This document shows, in pieces, positions 21,665 to 32,067 of a stretch of 64,000 bases of DNA. Source of the DNA: Metaphire vulgaris (Eukaryota; Annelida; Clitellata; Crassiclitellata; Megascolecidae); the NCBI GenBank assembly GCA_018105865.1, contig CM030853.1:6518075-6582074 (forward strand). The letters are read 5' to 3'. Numbering within the stretch: the first letter of the stretch is position 1; each line of letters begins with the position of its first letter. The notes under the pieces are model-generated. The model did no database searches and was not told where the DNA came from. It worked only from the letters and a program-made list of their open reading frames with translations. The translations under genes and the position numbers were made by a program.

Positions 21665-22600
21665 CTATCGCCGCACAGTATCGGCCGACGTCCACAATGC
21701 GGAAGTGACGTCAGCACGCATGCGCCGTTTGGCGAAGGAAATCACAATTGAGTGCTAAGCTGCGGAATCAATTAGAGTCGGACGCCGCACCGACGCACCA
21801 CCGCCGCACCGACGCGCGTCTGCCGTTTTGAGCGAGTGATGGCAGACATGCAGTGGCTTGGATCGGGCGGCGACCCACAGCTGGAAAATAATAATAAGGA
21901 CCTAAATGGAAATGGAGTAAATTAATCGGAGGAGGAACACCCTGAAAGAGATTCACAAATCTTACAGAAATTGACGGCGGGAGGGGAAAGGGGGGTAAGA
22001 CGAAACTTTCTAACCTGAACGTACGTCAGCGTTTGATGAACGTTGCCGTCCATAAATTAAGAATCACGTCACGTGACGCCGCTGATCGTGACTTTCTAAA
22101 AAAGACAGACAGGTTGACGACGACGACGACGACGACGAAGACTGATGTGAAAAAGACCGATTAAAAATAACAGAAATGATTATTATTAAGGCGTCGTGGC
22201 GACTAAACGAGGCGAAACCTTCGTCAGCTTAGCAACCACGTGCTTAACAACGCAGCGGCGACATTATTATTAATTATTGAGTCATCTCCAGCATAAGTTC
22301 CTTTCATGTGACAGTCCGAACCCGGTCTCTTGTGTCATCGACGGACTCGGTTCGCGTTGACGGATGGGGAGGCTCTGATGTGCTAAACGCCGATTAGAGC
22401 TTCACTTCAAATTAGTAAATGTTCTTACCCCCGCCCATCGCCCCCCTTTACCCACTGACTGCCACCATTAAGTCACAAAGTGTAAATTATCCAGATGTTG
22501 CGAACATTAAAGTAAAAGTTCGTGTCAACGTTAATTTTGTTTCATTTTTAACAGCACCGGTGCAGCCAGGTTTTTAGAGTAGAGAAGGCCTACAGACCGA
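20724..22600. other. Unique GC-richer region between divergent genes
   Basis: About 1.9 kb poor in recognised transposons, richer in G+C and CpG than its surroundings. It holds (GA)n at 21295-21320 and (GT)n at 21628-21663. It lies between the signal-peptide gene (minus) and the Six3/6-type gene (plus), so it is a candidate promoter/enhancer region. Open frames on both strands here lack family matches and are not called. Confidence 0.45.
21189..21198 (+). other. Strong plus-strand splice donor, possible 5' UTR exon end
   Basis: CGCAG|GTGAGTAT matches the animal donor consensus almost perfectly. It could end a non-coding first exon of the Six3/6-type gene 4.9 kb downstream, but a single donor match is weak evidence. 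Confidence 0.25.
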
Positions 22601-22854
22601 CATTTCGAGATACGACTAAAATGGGGGGGCTTGGAATAGCGTCGTGAACTCAATAGCGGGGTCCGCCACAGGTGAAAAGACGGACAACGATATCAGGTTA
22701 AAATCTTGAGTTTGGAGCAAATTTCCAGACTATATGACGTCACATTGTAGGCCTAATCATTCTACCCCTTCCTCCAACTGATAAGTTTTACGTTGACCTG
22801 GCTTATCCACCATAGACTGTCTGTCACCCGTTTGTCCGGACGGATACCCTGGAT

Positions 22855-22965
22855 CTGACCTGGATCTTTAATGATTTGGATTTGGTGTGCCATCGGTTGA
22901 TGCTCGTGTGCATTATGAAGTGGCGCTATAGAAGTTTAAGATTAGATTAGATTAGACTTCATTTT
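22855..22965 (+). mobile_element. Retroelement 3' tail, (AGATT)n type
   Basis: 'GGATTTGGTGTGCCATCGG', 'GCATTATGAAGTGGCGCTAT' and AGAAGTTTAAGATTAGATT. The same tail occurs at 7300-7345 (reverse), 17000-17045 (reverse) and 40560-40655. Confidence 0.6.
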
Positions 22966-23132
22966 AAAATAAAATCTCACGACCAGTCTAGACCCAAATG
23001 GGGGTGGGTGGGGGGTCGGTCCCCCCACGCCGCCCTCGTGACTATGCTAATGCTTGTAATGAATGTAGCGGTAACAGTAGAAGTATGATGTTAAGTTTGG
23101 CAATTTTGATGGACTACGGACGTGGTCTGGAC

Positions 23133-23409
23133 CAGTGGCGTAGCCAGGGGGGTTGGGGATTAAACCCTTCTTGGCTGCTGACGAAACAATTTTTTTGGAT
23201 GTGTTTCCATACGTTTCCTATTTTCGGACGCGGTTTGGGGGTCAAACCCCCCCCCCCATTGGCTGTCGACCGAAAATTTTTAAGCGCTATAGGCCTAGAA
23301 TGTAAAGACGTAAGGAGGCGACGACCTTTCTCTTTGCTTGTCAAGATTTTTCGAAGTTGGTTACGATCAAAACCAGCGCCCTCTTCCGAAAATCCTGGCT
23401 ACGCCACTG
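23133..23409. mobile_element. hAT-like MITE, 'CAGTGGCGTAGCCAGG' family
   Basis: The ends are CAGTGGCGTAGCCAGG and TGGCTACGCCACTG, with perfect 8-bp duplication GTCTGGAC. Confidence 0.92.
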
Positions 23410-23680
23410 GTCTGGACTTCATCTCGGTGAAATGTAAGAACCGATTTTCAGTGCAGGAATATAAGAGAATCCCGTGTTTGGGGCATGACCCAATGTCTCT
23501 GCACTCGAGGTTACCACAGTCACCGGCGCAACTGAAGGCAGTCGCTCATCATTAACAAGTATGACCTCGCTGACGATGGGAGGGAAGACGACACTGAAGA
23601 GTGGTCCAGTCTGCAACTCACGATCTGTGACAGGAAAGCGTAAACCCTGATCATGATCATTCCTACCCTTACCTGGAGAC

Positions 23681-23881
23681 CAGGGCCGGATTAAGGTCCG
23701 AGTGGGCCTGGGGGCTGAGAAAAAAAGACCGTCGCCTATGCTGAAAATCTCTGTCAAGCAAAAAAGAGGTTATCTGACTTATCTCCCTTCCAAATCGTGC
23801 TGACAAGCAAAGCAAAAAAAGGTTATCTCGAAAATCGGTGGGCCTACAGCCCCCTTAGCCCCCCGCCTTATTATGGCCCTG
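23681..23881. mobile_element. hAT-like MITE, 'CAGGGCCGGATTAAGG' family
   Basis: The ends are CAGGGCCGGATTAAGG and CCTTATTATGGCCCTG, with flanks CTGGAGAC and CTGGGGAC. Confidence 0.88.
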
Positions 23882-23924
23882 CTGGGGACGACCTCATGAT
23901 ACAGCATGATAATTATATGATCAG

Positions 23925-24095
23925 TGCTTTATACAGGCCTGACGGGAGAAAAATTTTCCCCAAGCCAAAATAATACCCGCCACCCCACCAAATCCCAGCA
24001 TTGACACAAGTGTATGCATTGATCGGTTCGTGTCTCTTCCCCTCCAGCCAAGTCACTTTCCCCAAAGACCTGGGTCTGGATAAAACGCTGATTAA
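23925..24095. mobile_element. Putative hAT-like MITE, 'CAGTGTTTTATCCAG' family
   Basis: Left end CAGTGCTTTATACAGGCC, right end GGTCTGGATAAAACGCTG. Target duplication not evident. Relatives: 52145-52324 and 63080-63438. Confidence 0.6.
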
Positions 24096-24398
24096 TTAAT
24101 AATGATGGATGAGAAGATGCTAACATAACTCAATAGCGTCTGCATCTCTGATGCGAGCAGACTTTGGCTGCGTATTAGTAGACGACAAGTCGGGTTCAGT
24201 TTTTTTAAAGCATTTGTGGCCGAACTGCTCAAAACCCAAACCCTTCGGCCACTAATGGAGTCGGATGGTTAATAACCGAAGGGGCCAGATTTTATGTGAT
24301 AAAATTTGCGTAGCCTATTCATTTATTTATCTGTTGCAGGTTTTTGTATTATTGGAAAAAGTGGATTAAAATCCTAACATTCGTATTTATAAAGCGTG

Positions 24399-24403
<5 letters not shown>

Positions 24404-24481
<78 letters not shown>

Positions 24482-24700
24482 AGTGAGAGAAATAGAGAGA
24501 AAGAGAAAGGAAGAGCGAGAGAAAGAGAGAACTGCCGAGGAAGAGGAGAGAGAAAAAGATTGAGACAGGAGGAAAGAGACAGAGAATAAGATATAGGATT
24601 AGGGATAAAGAGAAAGAAAGAACGGGGACAAAGAAAACAAAGAGAGAAAAGAGAGATAGAGGAGAGAGAGAGTGAGTGAGAGACAGAGATAAAAAATGAA
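24404..24700 (+). repeat. (GA)n microsatellite and purine-rich tract
   Basis: About 75 bp pure GA flanked by about 200 bp of A/G-rich degenerate sequence. Frames give Arg/Glu strings only. Confidence 0.9.
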
Positions 24701-24885
24701 TTCTGGAGTAAATTTTGACTCGGTTGGCTGCAACATTTAAAGAAAATCGGTCTTCAAAATAACATCGGAATCTCTAACGGACAGTGCTGGCTTAAGACCT
24801 AATTGTTGCGGTTGAATGGAGACCGAATAACCGACAGATAAAGAACAGCGTCCTTGGCAATTCATTCTTTTAGACTGTTCCAACA

Positions 24886-24960
24886 GGGAAACTAGCTCAC
24901 ATGGATATAGGGCGTTCGCTTAGCAAGCGAGAGGAGCGGGGTTCGATACTCTGGTTTTCC
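24886..24960 (+). pseudogene. tRNA-Ala-like sequence (AGC)
   Basis: TAGCTCACATGG (A box region), TTCGCTTAGCAAGCGAG (anticodon arm with loop TTAGCAA, anticodon AGC) and GGGGTTCGATACTC (B box). The acceptor stem and T-arm pair poorly, so it is a tRNA pseudogene or SINE head rather than a clear functional tRNA. Confidence 0.5.
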
Positions 24961-24964
24961 ATTA

Positions 24965-25262
24965 CTTTTAGGGGCGGAAGATGGCAGAGTGGGTTACGTG
25001 CTGGAGCGGTAGGCTGACGAAGCGAGGTTCAAGCCCAGGGGCGTAGCCAGGAATTTGATTTGGAGGGTATAAATCTTAACTATAAACCACATAAACCCAA
25101 TAAACCACATATAACCACATGTAAATCACATAAAAAACTTTAAGTTAGACTGATTTTGGGGGTGGTATATATACCGATATGCCCACCCCCGTCGCTACGC
25201 CCCTGTTCAAGCCCCGTTAGCGCCCCTATAGTGGCTTTCACACAGGCAGTAATGCCCCATAA
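24965..25262 (+). mobile_element. tRNA-headed SINE with hairpin, interrupted by a hAT MITE
   Basis: Head AGATGGCAGAGTGGGTTACG (A box, Ser/Leu-like). The B box GGTTCAAGCC is cut by the MITE 25036-25205, whose target duplication is TTCAAGCC. After it, CCGTTAGCGCCCCTATAG leads to the hairpin GTGGCTTTCACACAGGC / AAGCTACTTTAAATCGC. It is the only copy here that links a tRNA head to the hairpin found beside triplet arrays. Confidence 0.65.
25036..25205. mobile_element. hAT-like MITE, 'TATATCGGTATATA' family
   Basis: The ends are CAGGGGCGTAGCCAGG and GTCGCTACGCCCCTG, with perfect 8-bp duplication TTCAAGCC. Reverse orientation relative to 5339-5525. Confidence 0.92.
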
Positions 25263-25854
25263 GCTACTTTAAATCGCGCTATATAGTCTATGGTCTTGGT
25301 TTGCGGTTCGTTCATCAGTTTATCTGTAACTGTAGGCAGAAGCAGATTTTTAAAAAGCTAAGGGTCGGACTATACTCCTGTCCCATGGCGCACTTCCGAC
25401 CAGTGGGCTAGATCAAAACACTGACGCAAGTCACAGCCCTCACCATTCGATTTCAATTGGCCGCCCCCCCCGCCCCACTCGCTTTATTCTGGTAAATTCC
25501 CGTCTGTTTTAATTATCCCTTTCGCATATTACTAGGTCTGACGTCATCACGCAGACCGAAGAACCGAAGCAGAATCCTGTTGTTCGTCGCACGCATCGAA
25601 TACGAGAACGAAGAACCCTGCCCAGGTCTCGTCTTCTAGGCAGACGCGACCAACGGCCGGCCATCACCACGCCCCCATCCGAGCACAGCAGCCCTTGGTC
25701 CATCGTGCTCGCCTACTGGCCTGCAGCAGCAGCAGCAGCAGCGGCGGCGGCGGCAGCGGCGGCAGCAGTAGCAGCTGCTCTGAGAGCCTGCCTCCCGATG
25801 TCGAATGTCGTTTGACGAAGGCGCCTGTCTCCGCCCATCCGTTCAGTCTCACGA

Positions 25855-25862
25855 TATAAAAG
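25855..25862 (+). promoter_or_regulatory. TATA-box candidate (TATAAAAG), Six3/6-type gene
   Basis: TATAAAAG in a GC-rich, CAG/CGG-repeat-bearing stretch, 242 bp upstream of the chosen ATG. A start site near 25885-25895 would be expected. A second candidate, TATATAAG, lies at 25981-25988. Confidence 0.4.
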
Positions 25863-25980
25863 TAAGCAACGCCGATGTTGATTGTCGTTGCGTTCGAAGA
25901 CGGCGTCGACGTTTGACTGCTGACTAGTAAAAACAAGTCAAAAAGAGCCGTTCGACTTTGCGTAGAAATTTAGGAGGCGC

Positions 25981-25988
25981 TATATAAG
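25981..25988 (+). promoter_or_regulatory. Second TATA-box candidate (TATATAAG)
   Basis: Sits in GGCGCTATATAAGTCC, 116 bp upstream of the ATG. The GCGCTATATAA string is also a common retroelement-tail motif in this window, so this may be coincidental. Confidence 0.25.
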
Positions 25989-26103
25989 TCCTTGTTACCG
26001 GGCGAATAGCGCTTGTTGAATTTACACGTACGGCTCGCAAAGAAAGAAAAGTTTTAGGAATTTCGAAATTGCCAGGTTGCAACGAACACCGTCGTCTCGA
26101 ACC

Positions 26104-26681
26104 ATGTTCATGCAACCGCTCCCCTTTCTGCTGTTCACCTCTCAACAGGTGGCCCAGGTGTGCGAGACGCTGGAAGAGGGCGGAGACGTCGACCGGCTCG
26201 GTCGTTTCCTCTGGTCGCTGCCCGACCATCCGCCAGTCCGCGAGGCCTTCAACCGCTACGAGTCGGTGCTGAGGGCCCGTGCCGTCGTCGCGTTCCACGG
26301 CGGGCGATTCCGCGAGCTGTACCACATCCTGACCAGTCGAAAGTTCTCGAAGCCTTTCCACGCCAAGCTGCAGGGCCTCTGGCTGGAGGCGCACTACCAG
26401 GAGACGGAACGGCTGCGCGGCCGGCCGCTCGGTCCGGTCGACAAGTACCGGATACGGAAGAAGTACCCGCTTCCGGCGACGATCTGGGACGGCGAGCAGA
26501 AGACGCACTGTTTCAAGGAGCGTACCAGGCACATCCTGAGGGACTGGTACGTCCGGGATCCGTACCCGAATCCGGCGAAGAAGCGGGAACTGGCCCGGGC
26601 GAGCGGTCTCACCCCCACCCAGGTGGGAAACTGGTTCAAGAATAGGAGACAGCGAGACAGAGCGGCAGCTTCAAAGAACAG
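26104..26681 (+). CDS. Six3/6: Six3/6 (Optix)-type homeobox protein, exon 1
   Basis: Encodes 192 residues plus two bases. ATG at 26104 is preceded by ACC and gives [10 protein letters not shown], which aligns with the conserved 'MFQLPTLNF'-like start of the Six3/6 core. The SIX domain spans about residues 16-127 ([62 protein letters not shown]). The homeodomain is about 128-187 ([46 protein letters not shown]). [13 protein letters not shown] is diagnostic of Six3/6 as opposed to Six1/2 or Six4/5. These are nuclear DNA-binding regulators of anterior neural and eye development that recruit Groucho-type corepressors through the SIX domain. The exon ends at AACAG|GTAAGA, the usual intron position just after the homeodomain. 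Several core positions are changed ([17 protein letters not shown]), suggesting a fast-evolving lineage. Confidence 0.95.
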
Positions 26682-26735
26682 GTAAGACATCTTGCGCGAC
26701 GTCACGTGAATTCACATTTTGACCGTATACGGTTG

Positions 26736-26991
26736 CAGTGGCGTAGCGAGGGTATCCGGTGCCAGGGGGCAAGGCCTACAAAAAACCCTGCCGAGCAAAA
26801 AAGACCGTACTTATGTTCCTTCGCCCCCCCCCCCATTTTACGACTCGGCGCCATCTCTCTGCGATAAAAAGCCCTGACGAGCAAAAAAAGGTCTTCGCCT
26901 ATTTATTTTACTAAACCAAAACCCGATTTTGGCGCCCCCACCTCGGCGCCCGGGGGCAGCTGCCCCCTCCCCGCCCCTCGCTACGCCACTG
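26736..26991. mobile_element. hAT-like MITE in the homeobox gene intron
   Basis: The ends are CAGTGGCGTAGCGAGG and CGCTACGCCACTG, with flanks TACGGTTG and TACAGTTG. It starts 55 bp after the exon 1 donor. Confidence 0.88.
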
Positions 26992-27168
26992 TACAGTTGA
27001 ACTGGTGTATTGTCAAGATAAACATTATCCCTAAGTGATACAGAAATGCACTATTAATCTTAGAAGGTTACCATCGCCGTAAAATGATTAAAATAGTAAT
27101 TAAGTAATAGCAATACAACAATTTTCAGCACAGCAGAAATCCTACTAAACCACTTTAAATAATTATTC

Positions 27169-27173
<5 letters not shown>

Positions 27174-27231
<58 letters not shown>

Positions 27232-27342
27232 CATCATATCATCATCATCATCATTCGATGATTATGACAACTCGTGGATAGTAATGATGACGACAAAAAC
27301 AATATCCTTTCATGCTACTTTTTAACATTCTTTAATACTCAG

Positions 27343-27402
<60 letters not shown>
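27174..27402. repeat. Intronic (TTA)n and (AT)n microsatellites
   Basis: (TTA)n/(TCA)n at 27174-27255, preceded by CTACTAAACCACTTTAAAT, which matches the SINE hairpin's 3' arm. A separate (AT)n lies at 27343-27402. Confidence 0.85.
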
Positions 27403-27406
<4 letters not shown>

Positions 27407-27831
27407 AAGCTTGTCCTGAATATAGTGAAGAAAGGGCATATTAGCTCCAATACAATGAGCCTACCAGTCACTGAGTCATATGAGAAATAATTTTGACTCA
27501 TGAGTAAATGTTTGAGTGGAAGTACATGCAGGATTACGAGATCAATCAATCAATCAATCCGACGGGAGCATACATTGAAATTTCGTATCGAATGTCTTTC
27601 ATATTAAATTGCCCAACAGACGTAGAACAGTTTACCTTTGCTTCATTGTAACCCTGACCCTAAGACTGTTGTTAGCATTCTAACGAAGCGCTTTTGAATT
27701 TTTCATATTTTTCATCTGAAAGAAATATAAGTGCCTATGTAAGTGCTAGAAAGTTGAAACCTTTTAATTTTGGGGAGGACAGTATAAACAAAGAATATAA
27801 TTATAAGAACCCGCATTTGGCGTGGTACTTA

Positions 27832-27950
27832 GGCATAAACTTCTATTAGGTCTCTAGTCTCGAGCCCTCCCCGACTTTTTGAGGGTTACCATAGGAAAGA
27901 GGGGGAAGGTATAAGGGTTTGGTCCCCACTTTTTCATCCGAGTTTATGCC
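27832..27950. mobile_element. Short MITE, GGCATAAAC / GTTTATGCC ends
   Basis: Inverted ends GGCATAAACTTCTATTAGG and CCGAGTTTATGCC, with interior 'CTCGAGCCCTCCC' and 'GGTCCCCACTTTTTCATC'. Relatives: 33064-33190 and 60764-60885 (reverse). Within the homeobox gene intron. Confidence 0.65.
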
Positions 27951-28355
27951 AATGGTGGGGTAGGCTAAGTTTCGTGAAAACATTGCCGGCTTTGTGCTGA
28001 TTATCGCTTTTAAAGATGTCGGAAGAAGAAAATGGAACTTTGAGTTGGAAAATTCTTAAAGTTTTCAAAATTGTCAATTTACGATTCACTTTCTTATTTT
28101 CTACCCGACGAGCTGCTCACGCATTTTGCCCCATAAGTCAACCGATGATTTCTTCTGGCGATTAATCGGCCTACTACTCAAAACAGTGATACAATCTGCC
28201 CCAGAAAAAGTCCACCTTACAAATTTGTTCCTTTTAAAATTCTTTGGGAGGGAAGACTTTCAAATATCTTGGTGCGAAAATTCTTGTCCATAAAGACCTG
28301 TATATGCCTACAATAGGCCTACACATGCGGATATCACTAATACAAGTCATATATA

Positions 28356-28540
28356 CAGTAGAACTTCGATATAACGAACTCGGTTATAACGTATACTCAG
28401 TTATAACGTATCGTAACGTACGGTTCCGTTTGATGCGCTACCGTATTGGATGCATGATATTGGATACAACGTACTTCGGATAAAACGTATTCGATTCGAT
28501 TTCACATTTCCACTAAATACGTTATAACGAAGTTCTACTG
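28356..28540. mobile_element. pogo/Tigger-like MITE with TA target site
   Basis: Inverted ends CAGTAGAACTTCGATATAAC and GTTATAACGAAGTTCTACTG, flanked by TA on both sides. Interior repeats of TATAACGTAT. Within the homeobox gene intron. Confidence 0.85.
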
Positions 28541-29068
28541 TATAAGAAGTAGTGCTATAACTGTGGCTGGCACAGAATCGGTTTCATAACGAGCGTCGTC
28601 TAATCGCAGACCAATTTACGAGGGCACACGCTTTGATCATGCTCCCGTATTTCACAGCGCATTATGTGCTGGATGTGCTATGCAGCTTTTAGCACTGTAT
28701 AGCCTATATACGTTAGATCATTAAGTCAGACAGAATTTTCAAGAAACTTTATCGCCAACACGAAGAATCGAATAACTTTTACGAATAGAAGACACATAAT
28801 ATACAGTAGCCAATCTGTGTGTGCATGGCAGATTAAACTTTTAAAAGAATAAATTAATTATGTAGCGCTGATTATAATTATGAGCCATTTCCGGAATCAC
28901 GACTTGCGGCTTAGAGAAGAAGTAAAATGTCGTGAATTTATATAGCGCTTTCAAAAGTATATACCGCAGTAGCTGCCTATTCCTATATGTGCGCCTAAAG
29001 ATGAACTGAAAACGACGTAAGCTTTCAACGTAAAATTGAGAAGATCTTACCGCAAAAGCACTTTAAAC

Positions 29069-29268
29069 CAGACATGGACATGGGGTCCATATTTTAAAAC
29101 CTAACCCGACCCATCATGGTTCAGATCCAACCCAAACCGCGAAAGCAAAAGGATTGCTTGATCCAGCTCAACCCACCATAAATGAATTGAAAGTAACCCT
29201 ATTGCCGGCATCGGTTGGGTTGAGTTGGAGATTTGATGGGTTGGGTTCTGAAGAATGGAGATCTCTGC
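29069..29268. mobile_element. (CCCAA)n-type hAT MITE, decayed
   Basis: Left end CAGACATGGACATGGGG, right end AATGGAGATCTCTG, with GGGTTGAGTTGGA and AACCCGACCC units. Target duplication lost. It ends 49 bp upstream of exon 2 of the homeobox gene. Confidence 0.65.
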
Positions 29269-29317
29269 AGCACTGTCTTACGAGCAAATAAATAACTGTC
29301 AATCTTTATTAAAACAG

Positions 29318-29846
29318 AGCTGCGGGCGGGGAGCCGTACTGCGAGAACGACTGGAGCAGAAGCAGGAGTGGACTGGCGCAAGAACCTTCCTCTCGATGTC
29401 AGAGTCGCCCGGAAGACGTCGAAGAAGACGATATCGAAGGAGAAGATGATGATGACGACGACGACGACGACGACGAAGAAGAAGTTGCTGCCGCTGTTCG
29501 TCTGGAAATGGAAGAAGAACTCGACGATAGGCTTCAAAGTCCATCCAGTCCCCCGATGGAAAGCCCCGGCTCCGGCCCTGAGGATAGGCCTACGCCGCCG
29601 GCGAAGTTCCGTACGGAATTCGAGGAAAGTCCAGGATTTCAAACGAGACGCGTGGATCGCGTAGATCACGTGACGTCACCGTCTATCCGGATAGACTATC
29701 AAGAGCGTTCGCTGATATTTCCTCCGCTGCCGCTGCCGCCGCCGCCGCCGCTGTTAGGCGTCGGCAGCAGCCATCTCATGGACGTCATCTTGGCCAAGAG
29801 ATCGCTGAACGATACAAGTATTCGCGCAACGAAAGACTGTAACTAA
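29318..29846 (+). CDS. Six3/6: Six3/6-type homeobox protein, exon 2 (C-terminal region)
   Basis: A 529-bp exon after acceptor TTATTAAAACAG. The split Arg codon (AG|A) restores the frame and translation runs to TAA at 29844, giving a 368-residue protein. The region is low complexity: a Ser/Arg/Gln start, an acidic run with about ten Asp plus Glu, VAAAVRLEMEEELDDRL, a Ser/Pro stretch SPSSPPMESPGSGPED, and LIFPPLPLPPPPPLL near the end. The terminus found in vertebrate Six3/Six6 ('SDSECDI'-like) is absent. The acidic run is encoded by a GAC/GAT triplet array. The splice is inferred from frame and acceptor alone; an unseen middle exon cannot be excluded. Confidence 0.7.
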
Positions 29847-30395
29847 AACGAAAACGAAATGTTAGTCAAAACGAAATGTAGGAAATATAGTTTTATGTGT
29901 TTTTTCTTCTGATTTGAACGACTAATGTTATGGCCTTCAATAAGATGTACTGTTCGAATGTTCAACGCGTGAATAGTGTGTTTATCGTATATTTCACGGG
30001 GTATGTATATAGAAGAAGTCGAAGACATTACTACTTCACCTTCTATCCTCTTTGCACCATTATTTTTATTTGAAAAAGGTGACACGTTCAGAGTTACGAA
30101 AATGAAAAAAGTCGAAGATATTGATATCCCGTGAGGCGGAGTTGCGCCATTTTCTCCACGGCACATGCCGCCTAACCTCTTAAATCTTGGACAGATCTAT
30201 ATGTATAGATTGTGGGCAAATATCGGAGTTTGGAAATATTCTACCCCGTCACTCACTTCATGCCTCTTTTCGGCATTGGAGTCATAAGTAACCCTGTGTA
30301 ATACTTGAAGCAGCTGCTATTTCAGACTTATTTGATTTCGTCGTCAACAATTCGAACTGAACTTTTGCTGCTTTTGGCGTAATTCTATTTTTAAA

Positions 30396-30401
30396 AATAA
30401 A
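30396..30401 (+). terminator. Candidate poly(A) signal of the homeobox gene
   Basis: AATAAA about 550 bp after the stop codon, followed by GTGTAGAGG and T-rich sequence. It is the first canonical hexamer on this strand that I found downstream. Confidence 0.35.
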
Positions 30402-30452
30402 CGTGTAGAGGCACTTTTTGACATTCAAGTGTTCCACAATTATTGTTCCCAC

Positions 30453-30632
30453 CAGTGGCGGCTCCAGGATTTGGCAAGTGGGGGGCGTTGGGGTGGCAAC
30501 TTCTAATCACGGGGGCCAACCATTTGTTGTTAGGTATGTAGTATTAAGTATAGGGTCCCAACAGGGGGCACTGGAGGGGTCAGGCATTCAATAGGGGCAC
30601 GTCCCCCGGAGCCCCCTGTGGAGCCGCCTCTG
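30453..30632. mobile_element. hAT-like MITE, 'CAGTGGCGGCTCCA' family
   Basis: The ends are CAGTGGCGGCTCCAGG and TGGAGCCGCCTCTG, with perfect 8-bp duplication GTTCCCAC. Confidence 0.9.
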
Positions 30633-31136
30633 GTTCCCACTACTTTTGGGATCGTGTATAGGCCTATGCGGTGTTATCAGAACTGTTAGTCCTGTCTGTG
30701 ATCTTAAAACTATATTGAAATCGGTCAAAGTTATAGATACATGACTCGATAGAAAAATCCGTTTTAAAATGAGAGCTTCAACTTCGTAAAGTCTCAAAAC
30801 TCTACATTCCACGCATCGTTCGACGGTTTCATCAGAAGTGAACCGTTGACTTTCTGTAATTATTTGGGTGTTTATTTGTGTTTGCGGTCTTTGTGGTTAT
30901 TTAAATATTGATTTGCATCTTTGTCGCCATACAATTTCAAGATGGATTTCGTTTGATTTGCGAGAGTATCTGACTCAAAAGTCTGACGCTGAACACTGTA
31001 CAGTATTTGCAATTTGCAATGCTTCTTGAGAAGAACACAAATAGATAGACAAATCTTGGTCTCTATCACACGTCAAGGGTAAAGTCATTTGTTTTTAATA
31101 GAAGCCGACGATATTGAAATAAAGGATTTGCAGTAA
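30633..31136. other. No gene seen
   Basis: AT-rich sequence without an exon-like frame or known repeat. Confidence 0.4.
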
Positions 31137-31554
31137 GGGGCCGTCCAAAAATGACGTCACGCACTTAGGGTGATGGGTTCAAACATTTGCGACGGTGCGG
31201 TAGGAGGGGTTTTTCCAGAAATGTGACGTCACTTAATGCTAAATATTTTTATTAATACCGCAATGTTATGTTACCGCAAAATTGAACGTATTTCACACTT
31301 ATAATTATTGTACACTTCATTTTTAAAAAAAGAATTTTAAAAGTTTCCGAATATTGTTTCAACTATAATAATTATAATGAATATTTTCAAACGAAACGTT
31401 AATTTTGACATTTGAAAGACGACAAGATGACGGAGAGGGGGTTAAAGCGTTGTGACGTCATATTTGAGGAGTCTGACTTTTTGTGACGACGTGTGACGAA
31501 TGGGAGGGGGTCAAAAACTGCAAAAATCGCGTGACGTCATTTATGGATGGCCCC
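31137..31554. mobile_element. MITE of the GGGGCCGTCCA family, best copy
   Basis: The ends are GGGGCCGTCCAAAAATGACG and GTCATTTATGGATGGCCCC. The interior has CGACGTGTGACG and an AT-rich core with AATTATAATGAATATTTTC. It aligns end to end with 40726-43845 once the LINE is removed. Superfamily not assigned. Confidence 0.8.
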
Positions 31555-31754
31555 GAAATAAATAAATAAAGAGAACGGATTGTCCTCTGAATTATACTGT
31601 ATCCTTGTCGCACGAGCAACAACACTAATTTTTATTACAATAGAGAAAAAAGTGAAGAAGAGTTGACGAGTGGATTTATCCTGCGCTCCATTTTACCCAC
31701 TCAACGATATTTGACGCTATATCGAAAACATGCCAATATTGCTGCTAATATAAA

Positions 31755-32067
31755 GGTAGTCCCGTACTCGAACGAGCGTAGGGTTTCCGGCGCTGATCTC
31801 CGGTACTAGGCAAGCAGCGACGCAGGTGGCTTACGCCATTAATCTAGAGTAGGTTGCATGCCATTACTTTCTCTAGACCTCCGTTTTACCTTCGCAGCTT
31901 AGCGCTGCTACCAATTTATCGACGCCTAAGCGATGAACGGCTTGGTTGGCCGCCGGCACCACGATTAGATCCTGGGATGGTCACCCATCCAAGTACTAAC
32001 CGCGCTCGACGTTGCTTAACTTCGGTGTTCTGACGAGAACCGGTCGCACAACGCCAAATAGGCTAAT
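31755..32067 (-). mobile_element. 5S rRNA-derived SINE, complete copy
   Basis: On the minus strand the 5S head (AAGTTAAGCAACGTCGAGCG, GGTTAGTACTTGGATGGGTG) is followed by the shared body and CGGAGATCAGCGCCGG, ending with AGTACGGGACTACC. It is one of the two least damaged copies. Confidence 0.88.

Noticed and set aside
21020..21760. Coding frames on both strands
   Set aside because: GC-rich DNA with GA/GT repeats gives chance frames; no domain seen. Kept only as a possible regulatory region.
24886..24960. Functional tRNA-Ala gene
   Set aside because: The anticodon arm is good but the T-arm and acceptor stem pair poorly; kept as pseudogene or SINE head.
25924..26532. 202-codon open frame on the minus strand
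   Set aside because: Antisense shadow of the GC-rich homeobox exon; it has no family resemblance.
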